A stretch of 28,416 bases of DNA from an uncultured Clostridia bacterium (GTDB lineage: Bacteria > Bacillota > Clostridia > UBA1381), in the NCBI GenBank assembly GCA_910578235.1, contig CAJTPP010000007.1, positions 35,734 through 64,149 of the forward strand, given 5' to 3'. The notes under the pieces are model-generated. The model was given only the letters and a program-made list of their open reading frames with translations, was not told the origin of the DNA and ran no database searches. Positions 15,325 to 22,466 of this stretch are shown one piece after another; the stretch's first letter is position 1; the number at the start of each line of letters is the position of its first letter. The position numbers and the translations under genes are program-made.

Positions 15325-15963
15325 CTATTTTTCTAAAATCACAACTCTATCGCCTGTTTTAATCGCACAGGCATTTGCATCATCTGTATCGATGTGCATT
15401 TCCGTATTAAAATCTTCTCTTACTCTCACCTGAACATTATAAAAACGCGTCGGTTTTGAGTTCTGGATTTCGACATCAACAATGTCATTATCCTTTATTC
15501 CGTATTTCTCCGCGTCTGACGGAGTCATATGTATATGTCTGTTGGCTATAATACAGCCTTCATTTAAAAATATACTGCCCTTTGGGCCTACCAGCGCCAT
15601 CGGCGCGCTGCCCTTTAACTCGCCTGAAGGACGTACAGGCGGACTAACCTTAAGTTTAAAAGTATCGGTTCTTGAAACCTCAACCTGTGACTGGCTCCTT
15701 ACCGGTCCAAGCACACGAACGCCCTCAATTGAACGCAGCGACGGACTTACCAGTGTTACACACTCCTCTGCCGCAAACTGATCGCCCATAAGCATTTTTT
15801 TTACTGTAAGCTCATGACCTTTGCCGAACAGTGTTTCCAGATCTTCCTGTGATAAATGTACATGTCTCGCCGACACGCCTACTTTGATACCGCTGTCTGC
15901 TTCTTTCTGTTTAAGCACATCCGCAACGGCCTTAGCAATCATATCCTGCAAATTATTATCCAT
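15325..15963 (-). CDS. pduL: Phosphotransacylase PduL with N-terminal encapsulation peptide
   Basis: Converts acyl-CoA plus phosphate to acyl-phosphate, regenerating CoA inside the compartment. Zinc-site motifs of PduL are visible: SARHVHLSQEDLETLFG in the first half and NRHIHMTPSDAEKYGI in the second. The first 18 residues, with NLQDMIAKAVADVLKQ, form a short amphipathic helix typical of encapsulation peptides, followed by a linker. The frame is open to a GTG at 15987 that lacks a ribosome site. ATG 15963 is preceded by AAAGGCAG at a long distance, so the start is somewhat uncertain. It is separated from the upstream shell genes by 255 bases that hold a stem-loop. Confidence 0.94.
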   Translation of the reverse strand: MDNNLQDMIAKAVADVLKQKEADSGIKVGVSARHVHLSQEDLETLFGKGHELTVKKMLMGDQFAAEECVTLVSPSLRSIEGVRVLGPVRSQSQVEVSRTDTFKLKVSPPVRPSGELKGSAPMALVGPKGSIFLNEGCIIANRHIHMTPSDAEKYGIKDNDIVDVEIQNSKPTRFYNVQVRVREDFNTEMHIDTDDANACAIKTGDRVVILEK

Positions 15964-16122
15964 ACTTAATGATTCACTGCCTTTCACAAAATCTGTCTGA
16001 GAAAAAGACTCTAAGTAGATTGTGCCAAATCAGAGCGTTAAAATATTTTAAGCTCAAATCCGGTGCAAGATACAATGAGCATTTTTTTCAAATTCCCCTT
16101 CCCAAAAATAAGGTTTCCTTTC

Positions 16123-16150
16123 TAATGCGGGAGCATACTCTCCCGCATTA
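16123..16150 (-). other. Intercistronic stem-loop in the BMC transcript
   Basis: TAATGCGGGAG / CTCCCGCATTA, an 11-bp perfect stem with a 6-base loop, in the gap (15964-16218) between the last BMC-H gene and pduL. No T-tract follows on either strand, so it is not a typical terminator. Inference: an mRNA-stabilising or processing hairpin that protects the 3' end of the shell-gene segment, or a weak pause site. Confidence 0.6.
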
Positions 16151-16218
16151 AGGAAATAATTAACTTTTGTAAATTATCTTATGTACTAATTACACAAGAA
16201 CAATAGCCTTGGCTGAAA

Positions 16219-16494
16219 TTAGATAGCCGGCAAAATTTTCTCTACGTCATTGTGCGGACGAGGGATTACATGTACTGATACAAGCTCGCCCAGTCTTGCG
16301 CCTGCGGCGCTTCCCGCGTCTGTATCAGCCTGAACTGCGCCAACGTCTCCTCTAACCATTACAGTTACAAGACCGCTTCCGATTCTTTCTGTACCAATAA
16401 GCGTAACATTTGCCGCTTTAACCATTGCGTCAGCCGCTTCGATTGCCGCAACCAAACCTCTTGTTTCCACCATACCTAATGCTTCTACTGCCAT
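16219..16494 (-). CDS. Hexameric BMC shell protein (BMC-H, PduA/EutM-like)
   Basis: A single-domain shell protein of 91 residues. The canonical features are ALGMVETRGLVAAIEAADAM, the pore-facing region RIGSGLVTVMVRGDVGAVQ with its GSG pore loop, and the C-terminal HVIPRPHNDVEKILPAI. It has the strongest ribosome site of the operon (ATAGGAGGAAATTAAA), consistent with a major facet protein. It closely resembles the BMC-H at 17101-17370, suggesting tandem duplication. Confidence 0.96.
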   Translation of the reverse strand: MAVEALGMVETRGLVAAIEAADAMVKAANVTLIGTERIGSGLVTVMVRGDVGAVQADTDAGSAAGARLGELVSVHVIPRPHNDVEKILPAI

Positions 16495-16576
16495 TTTAAT
16501 TTCCTCCTATTTTTTTGGGCTGTGCCCTTTTTTACTTTTTTATATCTAAACGCGCTTTCGCGCCTTCAGAGCTTAA

Positions 16577-17023
16577 TTAATTTGTTTTCTTCGGACGTCC
16601 GCGTTTATTTGCGGCAGGCTTTTCTTCTGTTTTTGAAGCAGCCTTTTTAGCCGAAGTTGTTTTCTTCACCGGCTTTGACACCTTTTTAGCGGAAGCAACC
16701 GCTCCCACATGTGTTCCGGCCATCTCTGAGTTTGGAGTCTGTTCCTCCTCGTCAAGATGCAGAAATTTTAAAATCTCATTATGAGGTCTCGCTATAACCT
16801 GATATGCCTTCAGACAGTCATTTTGCTTAGCTCTTACGACTCCGGCGTCAACCGCAGCCTGCACTGAGGTAAGCTCACCTCTCACAACTATTGTCACAAG
16901 CCTGCCGCCCAGCTTTCTTTCTGTGGCAACAAACTCAACGTCAGCCGCCTTAAGCATATCATCCAGCATGATAATCGCGTTTCCCAATGCGCTGACCTCA
17001 ATTAAACCTAATGAATATTCCAT
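16577..17023 (-). CDS. BMC-H shell protein with basic C-terminal tail ending in an AT-hook-like motif
   Basis: Residues 1-89 are an ordinary BMC-H domain (SLGLIEVSALGNAIIMLDDM, pore region KLGGRLVTIVVRGELTSVQ, end VIARPHNEILKFLHL). Residues 91-148 are an extra tail: an acidic hinge DEEEQTPNSE, then a Lys/Ala/Ser/Thr-rich stretch with repeated AKK/VKK/SAKK, ending KRGRPKK at 140-146. The GRP core flanked by basic residues is the AT-hook pattern, and the tail resembles histone H1 or bacterial HU-tail sequences. PduK-like proteins also extend BMC-H domains, but usually with cysteine-rich tails, and none is seen here. Role unknown; possible roles are nucleic acid, polyphosphate or enzyme-core binding. 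Confidence 0.92.
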   Translation of the reverse strand: MEYSLGLIEVSALGNAIIMLDDMLKAADVEFVATERKLGGRLVTIVVRGELTSVQAAVDAGVVRAKQNDCLKAYQVIARPHNEILKFLHLDEEEQTPNSEMAGTHVGAVASAKKVSKPVKKTTSAKKAASKTEEKPAANKRGRPKKTN

Positions 17024-17100
17024 AAATTACCTCTCTTACGCTATCACAAATTCTCTGAATTTGTCTGCTGTAACCTGTGAAACAAGCCGTCTGTCTCCCT

Positions 17101-17370
17101 TTAAATCGAAGGCAGAATTTTGGCAACATCATCATGAGGGCGGGGAATTACATGCACCGCATATACCTCTCCTATTTCCCTCGCTACTGCTTCCCCGGCT
17201 TTAACTGCGGCCTGTACAGCGTCAACATCGCCTTCAATCACAACATTTACAAGACCGCTTCCGATTTTTTCAGTTCCAACTACCCATACATCAGCGGTTT
17301 TGGTCATAGCGTCAGAAGCTTCAATAGAAGCGGTAAGACTTCTTGTTTCAATAAATCCCAGTGCTTTCAT
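17101..17370 (-). CDS. Hexameric BMC shell protein (BMC-H, PduA/EutM-like)
   Basis: An 89-residue canonical shell hexamer protein: ALGFIETRSLTASIEASDAM, GSG pore loop in KIGSGLVNVVIEGDVDAVQ, C-terminal HVIPRPHDDVAKILPSI. It is very similar to the BMC-H at 16219-16494. The one visible difference of kind is more acidic residues near the pore side (IEGDVDAVQ against VRGDVGAVQ), which may tune pore charge. ATG 17370 follows AGAAAGGAATAATTCA. Confidence 0.96.
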   Translation of the reverse strand: MKALGFIETRSLTASIEASDAMTKTADVWVVGTEKIGSGLVNVVIEGDVDAVQAAVKAGEAVAREIGEVYAVHVIPRPHDDVAKILPSI

Positions 17371-17510
17371 TGAATTATTCCTTTCTTTTAATTAAAGACT
17401 AAAAGATATTTTTTGCTTTATAAAGTAATTATATTTTCCGCTAATAACAGAGCAGAAACCATATTACAGCTTACTTTTATCTCTGTTGGAGATTTAAATA
17501 CTTTCCGCCT

Positions 17511-17852
17511 TTAAGCATTGTTCGGTATATGACCAACCTTGTCCCTGCCTACGCTTAAACGCCCAGCCATTTTCTGAGCATCATCGGTAGGTCTTGCAAT
17601 TATATGCTTATTTATCAGTCCTGAAACGCTTTCCGCAGCTCTTGCAGCCGCGTCAACCGCAGCCACAACAGCGCTTACACTGCCCTGTACTTTGACCGCC
17701 ATAATAAGCGGTACCTCCACAGTCTCGGCATTTGCGGGTTTATTGGAGTCAATCGCGATTACCTTTACGTCCGCCGCTTTAGCGGCAGCGTCAGCAGCAG
17801 TTATCGCTGTGACAAATCCAAACATTTCGATAATTCCTATTGCGTCATTCAT
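17511..17852 (-). CDS. BMC-H shell protein with an insertion and a C-terminal extension
   Basis: A 113-residue BMC-domain protein: AIGIIEMFGFVTAITAADAA, then an insertion of about ten residues (SNKPANAETVEVPL) before the pore strand IMAVKVQGSVSAVVAAVDAA, and HIIARPTDD at the domain end. A further tail of about 20 residues follows (KMAGRLSVGRDKVGHIPN). The usual GSG pore loop is absent, so its pore should differ from the two PduA-like hexamers. It is first of the four BMC-H genes in the transcript and follows the alcohol dehydrogenase by 33 bases. The start has AGGTG nearby. Confidence 0.92.
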   Translation of the reverse strand: MNDAIGIIEMFGFVTAITAADAAAKAADVKVIAIDSNKPANAETVEVPLIMAVKVQGSVSAVVAAVDAAARAAESVSGLINKHIIARPTDDAQKMAGRLSVGRDKVGHIPNNA

Positions 17853-17885
17853 TGTTACACCTGTCCTTTCCTTAATTTATAAGGA

Positions 17886-19133
17886 TTAAAATTCTTTGTT
17901 GATGTAAGCAATTTTTAGTCCTTTTTGCGCAAGGTTTGTTTCAAGAGCCTCATTAAGTTCATCAAGTCCAAATCTATGTGTAATCAGTTCCTTTATCGGA
18001 AGTCCGATTGCATTTGCTCTCTTAAGGAAATCAAAAGTTGTCGCATAGTCTCTCAGTGTATAAACCCATGATCCTACAAGCGTAATTTCCTTTGAGCACA
18101 AATCAAAGTGCGGATTGATCGTAGCGTCTCCGCCGTTGATAAAGAAACCAAGCTCGCAAAGACCGCCGCCGTTTCTGATAAAATGATAAATATTGCTATG
18201 AGCAACAGGCGAGCCTGTACACTGGAAAGCAAAATCTGCCAGATATCCGCCAAAAGCGTCTTTAACAGCGTTTGAAAGATTATCAATTCCCTTATAATTC
18301 ATGAAATTAACCGTATCTTTAGCGCCCATTCGTTTTGCAAATTCAAGTCTCTGCTCATTACCGTCAACCGCTACAATATTTTCAACACCCATGGTGCGGA
18401 GAACCGCTATACATATAAGACCTATAGGTCCGCAGCCCTGAACAACAACATTTGAATTAAATCTCAGAATATCCGTTGTCTTAGCTCTTTCAACCGCGTG
18501 CACAAGAACCGCGCACGGCTCAATAAGAATTCTTGAATCCAAATCAAGATCAGACACGTTAAAGAAAGTTGATCCAAACTTTCCGCCTCTGATAAATATA
18601 TAATCGCTGTACCAACCGTTCAGATGAACATCATCATCCGGAAGCAATCCGTATACATCCGCGCCGCCGACATTCTGCTTATTGAGATCGTACATTGTTA
18701 TATCCGGATCATCCTTGAATATCATACAAGTAACGATTTTATCGCCAACCTTAACAGGCTTTCCGGCGCTGTCAACCTTTACATTTTTACCCATTTTAAC
18801 GATTTCACCTGTACCCTCGTGACCAAGCACTACAGGAATAAGAGAAAACGGATCGTTTTTGTACTCGTGCGCGTCTGTACCGCAGACACCGCAGCCTTCA
18901 ACTTTTACAAGAATATCATCATCTCCGACCTCGGGAATAGGATATTCCTGAATTTCAAAGTGCTTAAGCTCCGTCATCATTGCTACCTTAGCTGTCTTTG
19001 GAATATCACCCTTAGCGCCGCAATTACAACTGCCATGGCACTGCTTCTGAGGAGCAGCAGCCGGAGCGCCGCCCGTCATTTCCTGCAAAACCTGAGCGAC
19101 AAGCTTTGCAACTTCGTTTTCATTTATTGTCAA
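17886..19133 (-). CDS. Encapsulated zinc-type (MDR) alcohol dehydrogenase
   Basis: A medium-chain NAD(P)-dependent dehydrogenase, probably reducing lactaldehyde to 1,2-propanediol or propionaldehyde to propanol and so recycling NADH. Visible motifs are the catalytic zinc Cys in GCGVCGTDAHEYK, GHEGTGEIVKMG, and the Rossmann QGCGPIGLICIAV. The four-cysteine structural zinc lobe is not seen. Residues 4-20 (NENEVAKLVAQVLQEMT) form an encapsulation-peptide-like helix, joined by an Ala/Pro linker and a cysteine-rich patch CHGSCNCG. There is no ATG at the N-terminus. TTG 19133 lies 9 bases after GAGGAG and is preferred. TTG 19142 touches the ribosome site. BMC-associated alcohol dehydrogenases are often iron-dependent (PduQ), so the zinc type matches the clostridial fucose/rhamnose loci instead. 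Confidence 0.9.
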   Translation of the reverse strand: MTINENEVAKLVAQVLQEMTGGAPAAAPQKQCHGSCNCGAKGDIPKTAKVAMMTELKHFEIQEYPIPEVGDDDILVKVEGCGVCGTDAHEYKNDPFSLIPVVLGHEGTGEIVKMGKNVKVDSAGKPVKVGDKIVTCMIFKDDPDITMYDLNKQNVGGADVYGLLPDDDVHLNGWYSDYIFIRGGKFGSTFFNVSDLDLDSRILIEPCAVLVHAVERAKTTDILRFNSNVVVQGCGPIGLICIAVLRTMGVENIVAVDGNEQRLEFAKRMGAKDTVNFMNYKGIDNLSNAVKDAFGGYLADFAFQCTGSPVAHSNIYHFIRNGGGLCELGFFINGGDATINPHFDLCSKEITLVGSWVYTLRDYATTFDFLKRANAIGLPIKELITHRFGLDELNEALETNLAQKGLKIAYINKEF

Positions 19134-19170
19134 GGTTATCAACTCCTCTTCTTTATTAATTAATATTTAA

Positions 19171-20598
19171 TCAGACAATGTTTAAAGCGTCTGACAATAC
19201 ACAGCGTCTCTGACGCGTAAAACTTCTCGGAGAAGTAATACCCTCACCGGTCGGTCCCGCTATTGTAAAGGTCGTCCAACCTTCAGCATTAAAACCGATA
19301 CCCGCATAGCTCGGCGCGTTCTTTACAAATATTGTCGTGCAAATCGCTTTTGCATACTGTGTCATATGATCTACATTCTTTGAGTGCAGATGCGCGCTGT
19401 GACGATTTCCATGCTCCGCCTTTACAGCCATTTCAACAGCCTCGTCAAAGGTGTCTACCCTTACGATAGGCAGTATCGGCATCATAAGCTCTGTCTGAAC
19501 AAACGCCTGTGAAAATTCCGTCTCACATATAATACATCTTACATCCTCTTTTGCCTGAATACCAATCTGAGCAAGAATTTTCTTTGCGTCACGTCCTACC
19601 CAATCCTTGTTAATAACTCTCTTTGGCTTATCGCCCTCTTTTTTAGGCTTAGACCAAACAAGCACAACATCCTCAAGCTGCTTAACCTGTGACTCGTTAA
19701 GCAGATACGCTCCGTTTTTCAGCATATGATGGATAAGCTCATCCGCCACATTCTTCATAACAAAGCACTCTTTTTCAGCGATACATGGAAGATTATTGTC
19801 AAATGTGCAACCGTCAATAATATCTTTAGCCGCCTTTGGAATGTCTGCCGTATCATCCACAACAACTGGAGGATTACCCGCTCCCGCGCCGATTGCCTTC
19901 TTACCGGATGACAAAAGCATTTTAACGACCCCCGGGCCTCCTGTGGCAACAAGCATCCTCACCGACGGATCATTCACCATTTTATTTGATGTTTCCATAG
20001 TAGGATTAGCCACTGTTGCGACAATATTTTCAGGACCGCCCGCAGCAAGCACTGCTCTGTTTACAAGATCGACCGCGTATGCCGATATTCTCTTTGCATG
20101 CGGATGCGGATTAAACAAAACCCCGTTACCGCCCGCAAGCATACAAATACTGTTACATATTACCGTACAGCTTGGGTTTGTTGACGGTGTAATAGCGCCA
20201 ATAATCCCGAACGGAGCCATCTCAACAAGCGTAAGGCCTCTGTCGCCGGAAAGAGCGCGTGTTTCTAAATCAGATGTACCGAGTGTCTTATCCGCCACAA
20301 GATGATGTTTCAAAATCTTATGATACACATTACCCATTTTTGTATCATCAACGGCAAGTTTTGCCATTGTTTCAGCTTCCGCATGCGTCAGCTTTCTGAT
20401 TTCATTTATAATGTTTTCTCTTTGTTCCTTATTGTAATGTCTAAAGGTGGTATAAGCCTTGTTACAGGCTGCAATAGCTTCTTCCATTGTGTCAAATACA
20501 CCAATCTGCTTTCTTTTCGGCGTATTATCGTAGGATGAAAGATCCATACCCGCAAGTACATTTTTTACAATTTCATTTACCTGCTTTTCGTCTATCAT
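19171..20598 (-). CDS. CoA-acylating aldehyde dehydrogenase (PduP-like) with encapsulation peptide
   Basis: Oxidises an aldehyde with NAD+ and CoA to acyl-CoA inside the shell. In this 475-residue protein residues 1-18 (DEKQVNEIVKNVLAGM) are the encapsulation helix. The ALDH core has FGIIGAITPSTNP, FNPHPHAK, ATGGPGVVK, and catalytic Cys272 in FDNNLPCIAEKE. Lactaldehyde or propionaldehyde is the likely substrate, given the neighbouring aldolase. Its ATG overlaps the previous gene's stop (TAATG at 20596-20600), implying coupled translation. Confidence 0.94.
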   Translation of the reverse strand: MIDEKQVNEIVKNVLAGMDLSSYDNTPKRKQIGVFDTMEEAIAACNKAYTTFRHYNKEQRENIINEIRKLTHAEAETMAKLAVDDTKMGNVYHKILKHHLVADKTLGTSDLETRALSGDRGLTLVEMAPFGIIGAITPSTNPSCTVICNSICMLAGGNGVLFNPHPHAKRISAYAVDLVNRAVLAAGGPENIVATVANPTMETSNKMVNDPSVRMLVATGGPGVVKMLLSSGKKAIGAGAGNPPVVVDDTADIPKAAKDIIDGCTFDNNLPCIAEKECFVMKNVADELIHHMLKNGAYLLNESQVKQLEDVVLVWSKPKKEGDKPKRVINKDWVGRDAKKILAQIGIQAKEDVRCIICETEFSQAFVQTELMMPILPIVRVDTFDEAVEMAVKAEHGNRHSAHLHSKNVDHMTQYAKAICTTIFVKNAPSYAGIGFNAEGWTTFTIAGPTGEGITSPRSFTRQRRCVLSDALNIV

Positions 20599-21185
20599 TA
20601 AATTTTCGGACCTCCTTTAAAGCGCACTTCAAAGTATGCTGAGGCAACCGCCGCAAGCAGCATATCCTGCTCTTTGGTTCCGCCCGATACTCCGACACCG
20701 CCGCATATTTTATTATCCCTCACAAGCGGATACCCTCCGCCAAGAAGCAATATACCGTTTCCGTTAGTCAAGCCATCCAAAGAGCCTCCCCTCGACTCCT
20801 TAAGAGCCGCATGAGTAGGCATTTTCAAAGCAACGGCTGTATACGCCTTATCCTGAGAAGCTTTGATACTTGCTATGTAGCTGTCGTCCATGGCATGAAG
20901 CAGAATTAAATTAGCTCCTTCATCACATATTGAAACGACTGTTTTTACTCCGATTATTCCAGACGCAATTTCAACCGCTTTTACAATCTCCTTTGCTATA
21001 TCGAGACTAATCTTTTCTGAATAGCTTTTTTCTTGAACCGATATATCGGATTTCAATTTTACTATTTCAACCTTCAGATCTTTTTTATTAAAAATTTCTG
21101 CAGATTTGGGAGCCTGTTTTAGCGATGATTTTCCCGCGCCGAGATTTTTTGCAACCTCGCCTACAAGCTCATCAATTGTTTTCAC
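20598..21185 (-). CDS. GlcG/HbpS-family (DUF336, PduO C-terminal-like) protein with encapsulation helix
   Basis: A 195-residue protein. The N-terminal helix TIDELVGEVAKNLGAG resembles an encapsulation peptide, followed by a variable linker. The C-terminal ~140 residues match the GlcG/HbpS/PduO-C fold: LDIAKEIVKAVEIASG, GANLILLHAMDDSYIASIKA, KAYTAVALKMPTH, GGGYPLVRDNKICGGVGVSGG. In PduO this domain binds heme or cobalamin-related ligands, but the ATP:cobalamin adenosyltransferase half of PduO is missing. The function inside the shell is not established. It may be a small redox or cofactor-binding protein. It sits between aldolase and aldehyde dehydrogenase, overlapping the latter by one base. 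Confidence 0.88.
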   Translation of the reverse strand: MKTIDELVGEVAKNLGAGKSSLKQAPKSAEIFNKKDLKVEIVKLKSDISVQEKSYSEKISLDIAKEIVKAVEIASGIIGVKTVVSICDEGANLILLHAMDDSYIASIKASQDKAYTAVALKMPTHAALKESRGGSLDGLTNGNGILLLGGGYPLVRDNKICGGVGVSGGTKEQDMLLAAVASAYFEVRFKGGPKI

Positions 21186-21218
21186 AGCGCCGCCCCCTTT
21201 ATAACAATATAAGTTCTG

Positions 21219-22100
21219 TTATTTATTCATCTGTTCAAGAACCTTTTTTGTAACCTCGGCTACAAGGCTCTCAATATCCTTATTGTCCGAAGCCGGTGCG
21301 GGACATACCTGCGACGGCAGCGGCTGAAAACCATGATAAGCGGCAGATGACTCCACACCATATTTTGCATTAGCCTCTGTCGGAGACAATGAACAGGTGT
21401 CATCACCCGCATAGCAACCGGGACAAAGCTTCTCCATCGGGTGCTTACCCGGAACGCCAAACTGCTTTCTAAGATCAACAAGCTTTTTAACCTCGCCGCA
21501 TGGAATTTCCTTTTCACCGCCGAGAAGTCTCGCATACATCAATAGCTTTGCATAAAATTCTGTTGATTCCATTCTGAAAAACGCCGTATTCAGATCACAG
21601 CCGAAAGAAAGCGCACCATGATTTGCAAGAAGAATAGCGTCATAGTCCTGAAGATACGGCTCAAGTGACTCGGGAATTTCCATAGTTGAAGGAGTTCCAT
21701 ACTGAGCAATCGGCACAGCGCCAAGGAATATAATGGCCTCCGGCATAATAAGCTTATCCAAAGGAATACCCGCGATAGCGAAAGATGTCGCAATCGGAGG
21801 ATGCGCGTGAACAACCGCTTTTACATCCGGTCTCTGCTGATAAACCTTAAGATGCATCTTAAATTCTGAAGAAGGTCTCCACGGACCGTTTGATTCCTTA
21901 AGATTTCCCTGACCGTCAACCTTACAGATCATATCAGGAGTCATAAAGCCCTTACTAACGCCTGTCGGTGTTACATAGTAGGTATCTTTATCTATCTGGA
22001 CAGAAAAGTTACCGTCATTAGCGGCAACGAACCCGTCGTTATAGATCCTTCTGCCTATTTCGCATAATTCTTTCTTAATTTCAAAGTCAGATTTATACAT
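21219..22100 (-). CDS. Class II sugar-phosphate aldolase (fuculose/rhamnulose-1-phosphate type) with C-terminal encapsulation peptide
   Basis: Cleaves a deoxy-ketose 1-phosphate to DHAP and lactaldehyde. Zinc ligands H98, H100 (VVHAHPP) and H161 (NHGALSFG) and the catalytic E79 (SSEFKMH) are spaced exactly as H92, H94, H155 and E73 of E. coli FucA, shifted by six. Residues 1-210 form the aldolase. Then come a Cys-containing linker (CPGCYAGDDTC, 226-236), Ala/Pro residues, and a terminal helix ESLVAEVTKKVLEQMNK (277-293) of the encapsulation type. First gene of the BMC operon, with a GAGGGAAAAAC ribosome site. Substrate stereochemistry (fuculose or rhamnulose) cannot be decided here. Kinase and isomerase genes are not in the window. 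Confidence 0.92.
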   Translation of the reverse strand: MYKSDFEIKKELCEIGRRIYNDGFVAANDGNFSVQIDKDTYYVTPTGVSKGFMTPDMICKVDGQGNLKESNGPWRPSSEFKMHLKVYQQRPDVKAVVHAHPPIATSFAIAGIPLDKLIMPEAIIFLGAVPIAQYGTPSTMEIPESLEPYLQDYDAILLANHGALSFGCDLNTAFFRMESTEFYAKLLMYARLLGGEKEIPCGEVKKLVDLRKQFGVPGKHPMEKLCPGCYAGDDTCSLSPTEANAKYGVESSAAYHGFQPLPSQVCPAPASDNKDIESLVAEVTKKVLEQMNK

Positions 22101-22120
22101 GTTTTTCCCTCTTTTCTTTG

Positions 22121-22140
22121 TTTTATTTTGTTTTATTTTG
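22121..22140 (-). repeat. Tandem decamer in the BMC leader
   Basis: Two exact copies of TTTTATTTTG (plus strand), flanked by partial copies (22116-22120, 22141-22145). In the mRNA this is an unstructured CAAAATAAAA leader of about 40 nt directly before the aldolase ribosome site. Confidence 0.7.
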
Positions 22141-22150
22141 TTTTGTCTTT

Positions 22151-22179
22151 ATTATACACCATTACAGCCGTGTTGTAAA
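22151..22179 (-). promoter_or_regulatory. Promoter of the BMC operon
   Basis: Minus-strand TTTACA (22174-22179), 17-base spacer, perfect TATAAT (22151-22156). The spacer holds TGTAATG exactly 7 bases after the -35, giving TTACA-N7-TGTAA as in the hairpin-RNA promoters at 2526-3182. The leader is about 45 nt. Confidence 0.85.
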
Positions 22180-22396
22180 GACTTTTCATTACGTTTTTTC
22201 TATCTTTTTGCCAAAACCTCTGCAAAAAGATTTTAATTTAGCTGTATATTATTATTTTATCACAAAACAATAGCGTATTGCAAGTGCTTTAACTGATTTT
22301 TTGTACAAAATGACTGATTTTTTTAGGCTTTAAATGCATACTTAACTCTTTTAATAATTATATATCTGCTTAAAATCATATTATCTCATACATTGC

Positions 22397-22426
22397 TTGC
22401 ATTTCGTTCGTCTTTTATGATACAAT
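22397..22426 (+). promoter_or_regulatory. Promoter of the rRNA methyltransferase gene
   Basis: TTGCAT (22397-22402), 18-base spacer, TACAAT (22421-22426), 40 bases before the start. The rest of the 22101-22466 interval is AT-rich with nothing further that I recognise. Confidence 0.6.
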
Positions 22427-22466
22427 GAACAAAGAATTTTATTAATAACAGGATTAAGGATTTAAA

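Noticed and set aside
22166..22195. CcpA cre site at the BMC promoter (TGTAAAGACTTTTCA)
   Set aside because: It departs from the cre consensus at the central CG and has the wrong length. Too weak to claim.
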